A stretch of 18,162 nucleotides of DNA, from the NCBI GenBank assembly GCA_038880255.1, contig JAVZSA010000025.1, positions 1 through 18,162 on the forward strand, written 5' to 3'. The stretch's first letter is position 1; each line of letters starts with the position of its first letter. Under the pieces are notes generated by a model that saw only the letters and a list, made by a program, of their open reading frames with translations, was not told the DNA's origin and did no database searches. This stretch comes from ARK-15 sp038880255 (GTDB lineage: Archaea; Thermoplasmatota; Thermoplasmata; Thermoplasmatales; ARK-15). Positions 1-7,732 of the stretch are shown here, piece by piece. Position numbers and translations under genes: made by a program.

Positions 1-107
1 TTATTATTTGATAAATAATATTTGTATTCAGTTACTGTAAACGCTGTGCAGATCATTACAGCAACTACAATTATGCTTATTATAATTTTTCCTTTTTTTG
101 ATAACAT
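1..107 (-). CDS. N-terminus of a probable membrane or secreted protein (cut by window edge)
   Basis: The minus strand is open from an ATG at 107 to the window edge, giving 35 residues. They begin M-L-S-K-K-G-K, continue with a run of isoleucine, valine and alanine of about 18 residues (roughly 8-25), and turn polar. This is the form of a signal peptide or N-terminal membrane anchor; the mature part lies outside the window, so no function can be given. The start is supported by a TATA-like element centred about 27 bases upstream and the absence of a Shine-Dalgarno sequence, the leaderless arrangement of other first genes here. The gene is divergent from the insertion-sequence remnant. A chance open frame of this length is possible. 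Confidence 0.45.
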   Translation of the reverse strand, partial: MLSKKGKIIISIIVVAVMICTAFTVTEYKYYLSNN

Positions 108-128
108 TATATATAATTTATTTAATAG

Positions 129-140
129 CTATATAAATTT
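129..140 (-). promoter_or_regulatory. TATA-like promoter element for the gene starting at 107
   Basis: Read on the minus strand this is AAATTTATATAG. Its centre lies about 27 bases upstream of the ATG at 107, the spacing expected when transcription begins at or next to the start codon in archaea. It lies just outside the left end of the insertion-sequence remnant. Confidence 0.4.
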
Positions 141-153
141 TTATGATGACCTC

Positions 154-171
154 TGCTGTGTTTAATAAATC
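154..171 (+). repeat. Left terminal inverted repeat of the insertion sequence
   Basis: TGCTGTGTTTAATAAATC. It matches the reverse complement of 1271-1288 at 17 of 18 positions. Bases 154-170 are also identical, in opposite orientation, to 8164-8180. Confidence 0.8.
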
Positions 172-237
172 TAACTAATGTCTTAACTTAATATTGATAT
201 ATATATATTTATATTGTTTATATTATTATCATTTTTT

Positions 238-1189
238 ATGTTTGAATTTAAAAATAAGATAGGGAAAAAATCATATAAAAAGAGATTTTCGCAAAAATAT
301 AACAAATAATTAATAATTAAAGGTGAATTTTATCTTGATCTAGAATTTTCAGAGCATTGGGATGATGAGCTTAGAAAAATGAACAAAGGGGGAAAAGAGG
401 AGAACAGTCCAAATTTCCAGATAGTTTTATTAAGTGGATGGCGGTGTGGCATCAGCTAGTTGATTATCGTGGACTGGAAGGAATCGGAAGAATGCTTAAA
501 AAATACAATCTCATACCTTATTTTGGAGATTATACCACATTATGGAATAGAATACATAAAATAAAGCTAGAGATCATAATACCAGAAAAAAAAGAAATTG
601 AACTAGCATCAGATGGCACTGGCTTAAAAACATCAAATGCTGGAGAATATAGGCAATTCAAATATGGAGATCCAAATGTGAAGAGGAAGAAGTATCTTGG
701 AGTTATAATAACAGCAGATGTTAAAAAGAAGAAATTACTGTATCTAGAGCAATACAAGAAGAAGGTCAATCAGAACCAAAGGTGGCGGAAAAACAGATCA
801 AAGAAGATAGCGAAAAATATAAAATAAAAATTTTATGGAGAATCAGCATATGATACAAATAATATGTTTGACATAATTCAATCAGTAGGAGCAGAGGCAA
901 AAATAAGGAAAAATGTAGCACCAGAAAATATAAGAGGATCTAAAAGGAGAAGAAAAGAAGCGAGGGTATATAAAAGGCTAGAGTATAGGAATTGGGCAGT
1001 ATATAAAAGTATAAAAAGTATGGTATGAGAGGGGTAGGGACAGAAGGCATATTTTCAGCAGTGAAAAGGAAATATGGAGAAAATACTGTTTCACGATCAA
1101 AGGAAGGTCTGATTGCAGAAGGATATCATAGATTTTGGGCATACGATACAATAAAATATTATGCTGAATCAAAAGTAGGTGTTATTTAA
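238..1189 (+). pseudogene. Broken DDE transposase (pfam DDE_Tnp_1-like)
   Basis: The coding remnant can be followed through three reading frames. It starts at the ATG at 238 and meets a stop at 307-309, but homologous-looking sequence continues in the same frame to about 390. It then shifts frame in the G5 run at 388-392 and runs open from there to about 750 (V-W-H-Q-L-V-D-Y-R-G-L-E-G-I-G). There are further shifts near 750, near 805-830, and near 1005-1027. The last segment reads through to TAA at 1187-1189. The DDE pattern is partly preserved: D in A-S-D-G-T-G near 616, and E in G-T-E-G-I-F-S-A-V-K-R near 1043. The position where the second aspartate would be expected, before A-Y-D (837-854), now reads G-E-S-A-Y-D. 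The protein cannot be functional. The IS4/IS5-type assignment is from recalled motif layout. Confidence 0.85.
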
Positions 1190-1270
1190 ATGAAAATTTA
1201 ATGTTTTTCGAATTAATTAAAGATTATGAATATAATATGGATAATAAAAGATAAAAAATTATCAATAATC

Positions 1271-1288
1271 GATTTATTAAACACACCA
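1271..1288 (-). repeat. Right terminal inverted repeat of the insertion sequence
   Basis: Read on the minus strand this is TGGTGTGTTTAATAAATC. It differs from the left end at one base (the third). It lies 82 bases beyond the transposase stop and immediately before the promoter of pus10, so the insertion sequence ends only about 45 bases upstream of an essential operon. Confidence 0.8.
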
Positions 1289-1301
1289 TTTCAAGGAAAA
1301 A

Positions 1302-1311
1302 AATAATTTAA
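1302..1311 (+). promoter_or_regulatory. TATA-like element of the pus10 operon
   Basis: AATAATTTAA is centred about 27 bases before the ATG at 1333. There is no Shine-Dalgarno sequence between it and the ATG, suggesting a leaderless transcript for the whole translation operon. The match to a TATA consensus is only moderate. Confidence 0.35.
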
Positions 1312-1332
1312 TCCACACTATTTACACTATCA

Positions 1333-2496
1333 ATGAAATTTTTTGTTGATGAAATAAATCAAATTTGCGATCATTGTCTTGGAAGGATATTCGCAAATAT
1401 GGGTCATGGTTTGACCAACATTGAAAGAGGCAGATCCATTAGAATTTTATATGCTATGGAAAATGGCCTTAACATTAATGATATTTATCCAAAAAGATGT
1501 TCTGTATGTGATGATATTTTTAAAAAAATAGAAAAATTCTCTGAAATTGCACTATTATCTCTGAAGGACTATGAATTTAATACATTTTTAATTGGAACAA
1601 AAAACAATCAAGAAATTGTTGAAAGAGATAAGGCTATTCGAGAAAAATATGGAAATTTAGGTGAAGATATTGGCAATGAACTTTCAAGAGAGATAGGGAA
1701 ATCATTATATGAAAAAATTAAAAAGGATGTATCATTCACCAATCCTGACATTACAATAATAATTGATACAGATTATGAATATGCTCAAGTTATTCCAAAA
1801 CCAATTTTTATATATGGAAGGTATAGAAAATTGGAGAGAGGAATACCACAAACAAAGTGGATTCATGGAAAAGGAAAAAGTGTTGAAGAGTACATTGGAG
1901 ATATTTCAAATTCATATTTCAATGGAGAAAAGTACTATCTTCATGGTGCAGGTAGAGAAGATGTGGATGTTCTTATGTTAGGGAATGGAAGGCCATTCAT
2001 ACTTGAAATAAAGGCTCCAAAAAGAAGAAATGTTGATCTCTCTTTACTCGAAAAGGAAATAAATGAAAAATGTAAAGGAAAGGTGGAAGTAATTGATCTT
2101 AAATACGTTAATAGGGATATGGTAAAAATAATAAAATCTATGGAAAGTAAGAAAGTATATATTCTTAGAATAGAAATTGAAAATGAAATTGAAAAAGAAA
2201 GACTTGAAGAATTACTAAAATCATTGGAGGGAAAAGTTATTTATCAGAGAACACCATTTAGAGAAAGGAAAAGAAGAGCAGATAGAATAAGAGAGAAAAA
2301 AATACATTCAATAAAATTAATTTCAATAAATGGAAAGAAATTAGAAATTGAGATTACAGCAGATGCAGGCACATACATAAAGGAATTTGCGCACGGTGAT
2401 AATGGAAGGACTAAACCGAGTATTTCGGAAATATTAAACCAAAAAGTAAAAATAGAAAGTCTTGATGTAGTTAAAATAATCGATAGGGAGGATTAA
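1333..2496 (+). CDS. pus10: tRNA pseudouridine synthase Pus10
   Basis: 387 residues, the usual length for archaeal Pus10, which makes pseudouridine 54 and/or 55 in the T-loop of tRNA. An N-terminal zinc-binding part with two Cys-x-x-Cys pairs (C12/C15 and C56/C59) leads into a THUMP-like region. The catalytic domain carries the family signature G-R-E-D-V-D-V-L-M-L-G-N-G-R-P-F at about 207-222, with the catalytic aspartate probably D210. The C-terminal T-Y-I-K-E-F-A-H-G-D-x-G-R-T-x-P motif is also typical. It is the first gene of an operon with eL21, Rpo4, DUF655 and KsgA; the ATG has no Shine-Dalgarno site and a TATA-like element about 27 bases upstream. The eL21 gene starts two bases after its stop. 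Confidence 0.95.
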   Translation: MKFFVDEINQICDHCLGRIFANMGHGLTNIERGRSIRILYAMENGLNINDIYPKRCSVCDDIFKKIEKFSEIALLSLKDYEFNTFLIGTKNNQEIVERDKAIREKYGNLGEDIGNELSREIGKSLYEKIKKDVSFTNPDITIIIDTDYEYAQVIPKPIFIYGRYRKLERGIPQTKWIHGKGKSVEEYIGDISNSYFNGEKYYLHGAGREDVDVLMLGNGRPFILEIKAPKRRNVDLSLLEKEINEKCKGKVEVIDLKYVNRDMVKIIKSMESKKVYILRIEIENEIEKERLEELLKSLEGKVIYQRTPFRERKRRADRIREKKIHSIKLISINGKKLEIEITADAGTYIKEFAHGDNGRTKPSISEILNQKVKIESLDVVKIIDRED

Positions 2497-2498
2497 AT

Positions 2499-2792
2499 AT
2501 GGCAAAAATGTCGCATGGGCCCAGGGCACGTTCTGGGATGAAATTGATGAAGAGTGTAAGAGAGAAGGGTATGCCACCTATTACACATTTTCTAAGAGAG
2601 TTCAATGTGGGTGATAGGGTAGTAATCGATATTGATCCCTCCCAACATTCTGGAATGCCACACCATAGGTTTCAAGGTAAAATAGGTAGTGTTATAGGAA
2701 AACAGGGAAGATCTTACCTCGTTGAAATACATGAAGGAAGGGTTAGAAAAATAATCGTAGCTTCACCTGTTCATATAAAAAGGGTGGAGTAG
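2499..2792 (+). CDS. rpl21e: Large ribosomal subunit protein eL21
   Basis: 97 residues, the normal length for archaeal eL21, a 50S protein shared with eukaryotes and absent from bacteria. The SH3-like core (F-x-V-G-D-R-V-V-I-D-I-D-P-S, then F-Q-G-K-I-G-S-V-I-G-K-Q-G-R-S-Y-L-V) and the basic, glycine-containing N-terminus fit the family. The start is set by a Shine-Dalgarno site GGGAGG at 2486-2491, inside the end of pus10. Its stop codon shares one base with the GTG start of rpo4. Confidence 0.95.
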   Translation: MAKMSHGPRARSGMKLMKSVREKGMPPITHFLREFNVGDRVVIDIDPSQHSGMPHHRFQGKIGSVIGKQGRSYLVEIHEGRVRKIIVASPVHIKRVE

Positions 2793-3124
2793 TGAAAATG
2801 AACAAGAAATTTTTAACAATTGAAGAAGTACGCGAAATTCTTGAAGATATCTCAAAGGAGAGGGAATTAAATCCACTCCAAAAAAAAGTTTTAAAGTATG
2901 TACAAGAATTTTCTAAGGTAAAACATAATGAAGTAAAAAAATTAAAGGAAAAATTACTAAAGATAGAAATAGTTAATGAAAAATATGCAACAAAACTTAT
3001 AGACATAATGCCAAAAACACCTGATGAAGTAAGAACCATATTTCTAAAGGATAAAATAATACCTACCCCAGAGGATATACAAAAAATACTGGAAATACTT
3101 AAATCCAATAGAGAAAAGGAGTGA
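2792..3124 (+). CDS. rpo4: DNA-directed RNA polymerase subunit Rpo4 (RpoF, Rpb4 family)
   Basis: 110 residues, predicted all helical, with the features of archaeal Rpo4: E-E-V-R-E-I-L near the N-terminus and a C-terminal T-P-D-E-V-R-T-I-F and I-P-T-P-E-D-I-Q-K-I-L-E-I-L helix-hairpin-like HRDC segment. Rpo4 pairs with Rpo7 to form the polymerase stalk, which binds emerging RNA and aids open-complex formation. GTG at 2792 overlaps the eL21 stop by one base and follows GGTGGAG at 2783-2789; ATG at 2798 is an alternative that would only remove two residues. Rpo7 is not in this window. Confidence 0.92.
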   Translation: MKMNKKFLTIEEVREILEDISKERELNPLQKKVLKYVQEFSKVKHNEVKKLKEKLLKIEIVNEKYATKLIDIMPKTPDEVRTIFLKDKIIPTPEDIQKILEILKSNREKE

Positions 3125-3133
3125 GGGGTAAAT

Positions 3134-3682
3134 ATGGAAGATTTTGCCTATATCTTAGATTATTTACCCCAAGGTAGAGCAGAGGATAAAAGTTTTAGGA
3201 GGGTACCTTTGGCACTTGCGGTGGGAGAAAATGAATTTAAACTTTTTGAACTTATACCTAAAATTAATGCAACATTAACAATTGGGGAAAGGGTATACAT
3301 AGGAAAAGACATGGATAAGAGAACAAAAGTTGAACATGTAAAAAGAAGAATTACGTATGAAGAACTGACAACAGCTGCACAGAACGAACTCCCTTACATC
3401 CTCGAGGAAATAGTAAAAAAACAGGAGAAAAGATTTATAGATTTTTTCAATAATGCTACACCTATTACAACTAGGATGCATATGCTTGAATTACTCCCAG
3501 GTTTAGGTAAAAAAACAATGTGGTCAATAATTGAGGAAAGGAAAAAGACTCCTTTTAAAGATTTTAAGGATTTAGCTGAAAGGGTAAAACTATCACATTC
3601 ACCAGAGAAGCTTATAGTGTCAAGGATCATTGAAGAGTTAAAGGATAGGGACATAAAATATAAAGTATTTGTGGCAAAATGA
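3134..3682 (+). CDS. DUF655 family putative RNA/DNA-binding protein
   Basis: 182 residues, matching the archaeal DUF655 family regularly placed between rpo4 and ksgA. The N-terminal half (about 1-70) is predicted mostly beta, with L-P-Q-G-R and L-T-I-G-E-R-V-Y-I-G-K, consistent with an OB-like fold. The C-terminal half contains a helix-hairpin-helix at about 118-150 (L-L-P-G-L-G-K-K-T-M-W-S-I-I-E-E-R), a non-sequence-specific nucleic-acid-binding element. Its context beside an rRNA methyltransferase and polymerase/ribosome genes suggests RNA binding during ribosome assembly, but the biochemical role is unproven. The stop overlaps the ksgA start as ATGA, so the two are translationally coupled. 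Confidence 0.85.
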   Translation: MEDFAYILDYLPQGRAEDKSFRRVPLALAVGENEFKLFELIPKINATLTIGERVYIGKDMDKRTKVEHVKRRITYEELTTAAQNELPYILEEIVKKQEKRFIDFFNNATPITTRMHMLELLPGLGKKTMWSIIEERKKTPFKDFKDLAERVKLSHSPEKLIVSRIIEELKDRDIKYKVFVAK

Positions 3683-4416
3683 GCAATAAAAGGCTTGGCC
3701 AAGTATTTCTAAAGGACAAGAAAATAATATCTTTTATAGTGGATTCTGGGGGAGTAAATGAGAATGATTCAGTTCTTGAAATTGGTCCAGGGCCTGGTAA
3801 TCTTACTGCCGAACTATTAGCAAGGGGTGCAAATGTGATTTCAATTGAAAAATCCTCAAAATACTATGATTATTTGAATACAGTTTTCAAAAAGGAAATA
3901 AATTCTGGAAAGTTACAATTAATTTATGGTGATGCCTTAAAGGTGGATTTTCCTCGTTTTAATAAAATAATTGCAAATATACCCTATTCAATTTCTTCTC
4001 CCATTACATTCAAATTTTTTAATTATAAATTTGATTTGGGGATTATAATGTATCAAAAAGAATTTGCACAAAGATTGATTGCAAAGCCTGGAACTAAGGA
4101 TTATTCAAGAATAACAGTGAATGTATATTATTTTGCAGATGTAAAAATATTAAGGATAGTGAAAAAAGGATCATTTTATCCAATACCAAAAGTGGATTCT
4201 GCAATTGTAAAAATTGTTCCTAGAAAAGCATTTGAAGTGATGGATGAAAATAAATTCTTTTATTTAGTAAAATTACTTTTTTCACAGAGAAGAAAGAAAA
4301 TAAGAAAAATCCTTGGCTATGATACTCCCTATGGCGATAAAAGAGTGGAGGAATTATCACCTGAGCAAATAGGTGAAATATCCGATTACATTACAGTAAA
4401 AGGATATGAAAGTTAA
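3679..4416 (+). CDS. ksgA: 16S rRNA adenine dimethyltransferase (KsgA/Dim1)
   Basis: 245 residues. A class I SAM-dependent methyltransferase that dimethylates the two adjacent adenines in the loop of the last 16S rRNA helix during late 30S maturation. Visible motifs: N-terminal L-G-Q-V-F-L-K-D (6-13), SAM-binding L-E-I-G-P-G-P-G-N-L-T (33-43), the acidic E57 of motif II (I-S-I-E-K), and catalytic N-I-P-Y-S at 100-104. The C-terminal helical domain begins near 175 and contains L-F-S-Q-R-R-K-K-I-R-K. It is coupled to DUF655 by a 4-base ATGA overlap. In many euryarchaea a HemK-type methyltransferase follows; here a transporter gene overlaps the last 11 bases instead. Confidence 0.95.
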   Translation: MSNKRLGQVFLKDKKIISFIVDSGGVNENDSVLEIGPGPGNLTAELLARGANVISIEKSSKYYDYLNTVFKKEINSGKLQLIYGDALKVDFPRFNKIIANIPYSISSPITFKFFNYKFDLGIIMYQKEFAQRLIAKPGTKDYSRITVNVYYFADVKILRIVKKGSFYPIPKVDSAIVKIVPRKAFEVMDENKFFYLVKLLFSQRRKKIRKILGYDTPYGDKRVEELSPEQIGEISDYITVKGYES

Positions 4417-5254
4417 ATATATAAGTGAATTACTCATCACTACAGCAATATGGGGATTTACGTTCCCCCTACAAAAGTTATCTGTAGCGTATATTTCCCC
4501 ATCATTATTAATTGCCATAAGATTTTTAATTGGTGCTTTAGCAATATTTTTAATATTTCCAAAAAGAATATTAAATTCTAACAGGGATCTAATACTCTCA
4601 GGTTTTTTTATAGGCATTTTTCTTTTCTTCGGTTATTATTTTCAGGTAGTGGGCGTAATTTACACAAGTGCAATAAATTCAAGTCTTATTACAGGCCTTT
4701 ATGTAATAATTTCTCCTATTCTCGCATTTTTCATATTAAAGGAAAAAATTGATTATAAAATAGGAATAGCATTGATCCTTGCACTTTTTGGACTTATCAT
4801 GGTGACAGGTTTTTACCAACATATGTATTTGAATTTAGGAGATTTATTAACTGTTATAAGTGCAATATCCTATTCTTTTCAAGTAGTTTTTGTAGATAAA
4901 TATTCAAAGATCCATGATCCCATACCTTTAACATTCTATCAGGTTTTGATTGTGGTCCCATTTTCAATTATGTTCATTCCTGTATTACCAATTTATTCAA
5001 AATTTAATTTTATTGTCTATTTTTCAATTTTTTATTTAAGTTTGTTTGCAACAACAGGAGCAATACTCCTTCAAAATCTGGGACAGAAAGGCGTTGATTC
5101 TGCTACTGCCTCAATGGTATTTGCAATGGAGCCAGTATTTGGAGTAATTTTCTCAATGATTGTATTGGGCGAAACTATGAACATAATTCAAATATTTGGA
5201 TCCATTTTCTTGGTGTTTGCAATGATCATTGTTTCATTGAAAAAAAATCAATAG
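4406..5254 (+). CDS. EamA/DMT superfamily transporter
   Basis: 282 residues with about ten hydrophobic segments in two EamA repeats (about 5-135 and 145-280), the ten-helix form of drug/metabolite transporters. The first repeat starts with T-T-A-I-W-G-F-T-F-P-L-Q-K, a typical EamA opening; the second ends with M-V-F-A-M-E-P-V-F-G-V-I-F-S-M-I-V-L-G-E, the conserved E-P-V/G-E signature. It would export or import a small metabolite across the cytoplasmic membrane; the substrate cannot be read from sequence. Its start lies inside ksgA, so it is probably co-transcribed with the translation genes. Its last 29 bases overlap the 3' end of the convergent PP-loop gene. Confidence 0.88.
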   Translation: MKVKYISELLITTAIWGFTFPLQKLSVAYISPSLLIAIRFLIGALAIFLIFPKRILNSNRDLILSGFFIGIFLFFGYYFQVVGVIYTSAINSSLITGLYVIISPILAFFILKEKIDYKIGIALILALFGLIMVTGFYQHMYLNLGDLLTVISAISYSFQVVFVDKYSKIHDPIPLTFYQVLIVVPFSIMFIPVLPIYSKFNFIVYFSIFYLSLFATTGAILLQNLGQKGVDSATASMVFAMEPVFGVIFSMIVLGETMNIIQIFGSIFLVFAMIIVSLKKNQ

Positions 5255-6647
5255 GAACAAATTCATCATTTTTGAGTACAACTGCACCTTTCACATATTC
5301 TTTATAAATTTTGAACACTTCTCTATATCTATCTGGAATATGTTCCATTGGGGAATTCCTACCATCAAAATGAAGCATTTCCACGTGGGGATGTTCAATA
5401 CCTTCCAACTCGAAACCTCTTTTAGATAGGAGATAAAATGTATGTTCTTTTTCATCCTTATCCAATCTCAATGGAGATCTTGAAACATTTTTTACAAAAT
5501 CGGCAATATGTTGATCTTTATAATTTATTTCCCTTGGATCACCATCATTTGCAAGTATAAATGACATTACCCCTAAACATTTTGTACATTTGCCACATGG
5601 TACAATCTCTTTCCCTTCAATATGGCAGGAGTGACAGGATCTTTGATATCTATAAAGATCATGGTATCTTTTAATTAATATCCTTTCCACAATAAGCCCT
5701 GTTATCGGCCTCACTATACTCCATTGTTTAATTGAAATACCCTTTGATTTAAAGTATTCTGTATTATAATTGTCAAAATCAACACTTTGATCATAAATAC
5801 CATAATAATGTTTTATCCCATAGTAATAATAATCTGTTCTTGGATCATCATATTCACTACCAAGTAATATGTTACCAATACCATACCTTATGAATAATGG
5901 GAGCATTGAAAAAATGTATGGACCAAAAATAAAAAGTCTTATTGGGTATGTATCTGCCTTTACCTTTCTATGATCTTCCCTGATTATTTTCATATGATCA
6001 AGCATGAATAAATAGAATCTATCAACATTTGACCATACCTTTTTTGTATTTTTTTCGATTGTACTCATATACTTATATGCAGGAAGAGCTGTTCTCCAAT
6101 GTCCTCCACTTTCGTTAAAGAATATTGGATATACATTAGCTCCTAACTCTTTCAACAAACCATATGTTAGAAGACTTTCTTTACCACCTGAAGAAAGAAT
6201 TGCCGCAGTATTCGAATCAAAATTTGAATTAAACTTTTCTTCCGATGTACCTGAAAAATTCAATCTTGCTCTTGTTTCACTATTCTCAGGTTTTATTTCA
6301 TCTTCCTTTGGAATGTATTCTTTTTTTATAAAATCTGCTCTCCTCCTACATATCTTGTTAACAAAAATGTCCCTTGAGATTATGTCCATGTTATCCTTTA
6401 TATATTTTTTATCCTCCTCTGTTAGTGGGAAGTCAAAGTTCATCTCATCTGTAAATAGACCATAATTTATCAAGGGCATTGAAACGATTAGCCTAGAAAT
6501 GTTCCTTATGTTCTCAATGTCATCAATTCTTTCCTCATATTTGAAAATAAGTTTAAATTCTGATTTGCCATCGAGTATTATCTTTGTAATTATCCTATCC
6601 TTCTCTATCTGAGGATCCTTTATATCTATTCTATCAAAGCATTTCAA
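5226..6647 (-). CDS. PP-loop ATPase with QueC-like cysteine cluster, function unknown
   Basis: 473 residues. A PP-loop motif S-S-G-G-K-E-S lies at 152-158, followed by L-L-T-Y-G-L-L-K-E-L-G-A and a second-strand motif I-F-F-N-E-S-G. These mark the N-type ATP pyrophosphatase superfamily (NAD synthetase, GMP synthetase, QueC, tRNA thiolases), whose members adenylate a substrate. A cluster C338-x2-C341-x9-C351-x2-C354-x2-C357 resembles the zinc site of QueC, but the roughly 145-residue N-terminal part and overall length are unlike QueC. It lies 8 bases after DUF1611 and is surely co-transcribed with it. The start is uncertain: TTG at 6647 is the nearest canonical start, but GGGGTGG at 6663-6669 sits 15 bases from it and only 6 from an in-frame ATT at 6656. 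It overlaps the EamA gene tail to tail. Confidence 0.75.
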   Translation of the reverse strand: MKCFDRIDIKDPQIEKDRIITKIILDGKSEFKLIFKYEERIDDIENIRNISRLIVSMPLINYGLFTDEMNFDFPLTEEDKKYIKDNMDIISRDIFVNKICRRRADFIKKEYIPKEDEIKPENSETRARLNFSGTSEEKFNSNFDSNTAAILSSGGKESLLTYGLLKELGANVYPIFFNESGGHWRTALPAYKYMSTIEKNTKKVWSNVDRFYLFMLDHMKIIREDHRKVKADTYPIRLFIFGPYIFSMLPLFIRYGIGNILLGSEYDDPRTDYYYYGIKHYYGIYDQSVDFDNYNTEYFKSKGISIKQWSIVRPITGLIVERILIKRYHDLYRYQRSCHSCHIEGKEIVPCGKCTKCLGVMSFILANDGDPREINYKDQHIADFVKNVSRSPLRLDKDEKEHTFYLLSKRGFELEGIEHPHVEMLHFDGRNSPMEHIPDRYREVFKIYKEYVKGAVVLKNDEFVPIDFFSMKQ

Positions 6648-6655
6648 ATTTAAAA

Positions 6656-7732
6656 TTAATAACCACCCCTAGCATAAACATTAACTTTTTCCTTTGATAA
6701 CATATCGATCAATGTTCTTGCAAGTTTATTAACTCCTGTATACAATGGCGCATCAACTGGTACCCCATATTTTCTCTCATATTCATTTATGTAAAAATGT
6801 ACCTCATACTCATTCATTCTTTCGGTATTAAGGGAAATACCCGCAATAGGATGCCCTGAAAGTAATTCTATTATTTCCATAAACCTTTTTACATCAGGGA
6901 TAGGATATTTTTCAAATCCATCATAATATATACGTTTTGGTGCATGTTGTAAAATTATTGCCTCAGGTCTTCCTGCAGCAATTATTTCAAAACCGCCTGG
7001 ATATGCAGGATGAAGTATACCTCCCTGCCCTTCAATTAATATGAAATCAGGATGTTGCTCCTTCCATGCACGTACTACCTCACTTTCTATTCCTCCTGCT
7101 ACAAAATCGTTTATCATTGCATCAATAAGTGCTACATATTCAGCACCTTGCATCCATGCTGTTTGACCTGTACCTACAAAAACTGCCTTATATCCGAGAT
7201 CTTTCAATGTTTCTGTGAGCATTATTGTGGTTGTCCTCTTTCCTATGGCACTATCTGTACCCAAAACCGCCACCTTTAATGCTTCTACATTTTCAATTTC
7301 ACCTGTGAAAAATTCCTGTTTTTTGAGGAATATTTTTCTCACATCAGTTATTTTAACACCTGTTGATTCAGCAAGAACTGAAAATTCTGGATCATCACTA
7401 AGGAATTCATGCAAACCTGATACAATATCCATGCCAAGCATTATTGCCTTTTTAATAAATGGCCTATATTCCTTTGGTAAATAACCGCCATCTGTAGCTG
7501 CTCCAACAATAAGTATTTCAGGTTTAAGTGGTAATGTTTCCTCTATAGTAGAATAAATTTTTATGTCCCTATATTTACCATCTAAAACATACCCTGCATC
7601 TAGACCTGCAAAGGTTGAATCTATTACCCCCACAATTTCATATTTCTTGGAATATCTAACAAGTCCATGTGCGGTTTTGCCATTGGTTGATCCAAAAACA
7701 CCTTCTGCCAATACTACTGCCCTTGGTTTCAT
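6656..7732 (-). CDS. DUF1611 family P-loop protein (DgcN-like)
   Basis: 358 residues, full length for DUF1611. The N-terminal part (1-145) looks like a Rossmann-type domain (A-V-V-L-A-E-G-V-F-G, then E-I-L-I-V-G-A-A-T-D-G-G). The C-terminal part has a Walker A-like loop G-T-D-S-A-I-G-K-R-T-T at 158-168 and the family's G-T-G-Q-T-A-W-M-Q-G and E-G-Q-G-G-I-L-H-P-A-Y-P-G-G motifs. A bacterial member, DgcN, has been reported to N-acetylate D-glutamate in a D-glutamate catabolic route; most archaeal members are uncharacterised and the partner epimerase DgcA is not here. The ATG at 7732 overlaps the stop of a 31-codon upstream frame as ATGA. The gene is followed by a PP-loop ATPase, so the substrate may be an acidic amino acid or peptide (inference). 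Confidence 0.82.
   Translation of the reverse strand: MKPRAVVLAEGVFGSTNGKTAHGLVRYSKKYEIVGVIDSTFAGLDAGYVLDGKYRDIKIYSTIEETLPLKPEILIVGAATDGGYLPKEYRPFIKKAIMLGMDIVSGLHEFLSDDPEFSVLAESTGVKITDVRKIFLKKQEFFTGEIENVEALKVAVLGTDSAIGKRTTTIMLTETLKDLGYKAVFVGTGQTAWMQGAEYVALIDAMINDFVAGGIESEVVRAWKEQHPDFILIEGQGGILHPAYPGGFEIIAAGRPEAIILQHAPKRIYYDGFEKYPIPDVKRFMEIIELLSGHPIAGISLNTERMNEYEVHFYINEYERKYGVPVDAPLYTGVNKLARTLIDMLSKEKVNVYARGGY
6663..6669 (-). promoter_or_regulatory. Shine-Dalgarno-like site before the PP-loop gene
   Basis: GGGGTGG on the minus strand, within the last codons of the DUF1611 gene. In the clearest sites of this window (before 9251, 9683 and 7824) the corresponding core ends six bases before the start codon. 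Applying that rule points to an in-frame ATT at 6656 rather than the TTG at 6647. Confidence 0.4.

Larger units (their letters stand above)
154..1288 (+). mobile_element. Degenerate insertion sequence (IS4/IS5-like DDE family) with terminal inverted repeats
   Basis: A 1135-base element is bounded by inverted copies of an 18-base end matching at 17 positions (TGSTGTGTTTAATAAATC reading inward from both sides). The ends enclose a broken DDE transposase. The ends were found by comparing the flanks of the pseudogene with each other, so boundaries rest on sequence, not family knowledge. No clear target-site duplication is visible outside the repeats (CCTC on the left, TTTC on the right), which fits an old decayed copy or slightly misplaced ends. 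It sits in the gap between the divergent genes starting at 107 and 1333. Confidence 0.8.

Noticed and set aside
438..827. 129-codon open frame as a gene of its own
   Set aside because: It is the middle fragment of the frameshifted transposase; matching sequence continues before and after it in other frames.
5226..6647. QueC (7-cyano-7-deazaguanine synthase)
   Set aside because: The cysteine cluster is similar, but the protein is about twice QueC length with a large extra N-terminal part and no queuosine/archaeosine genes nearby.
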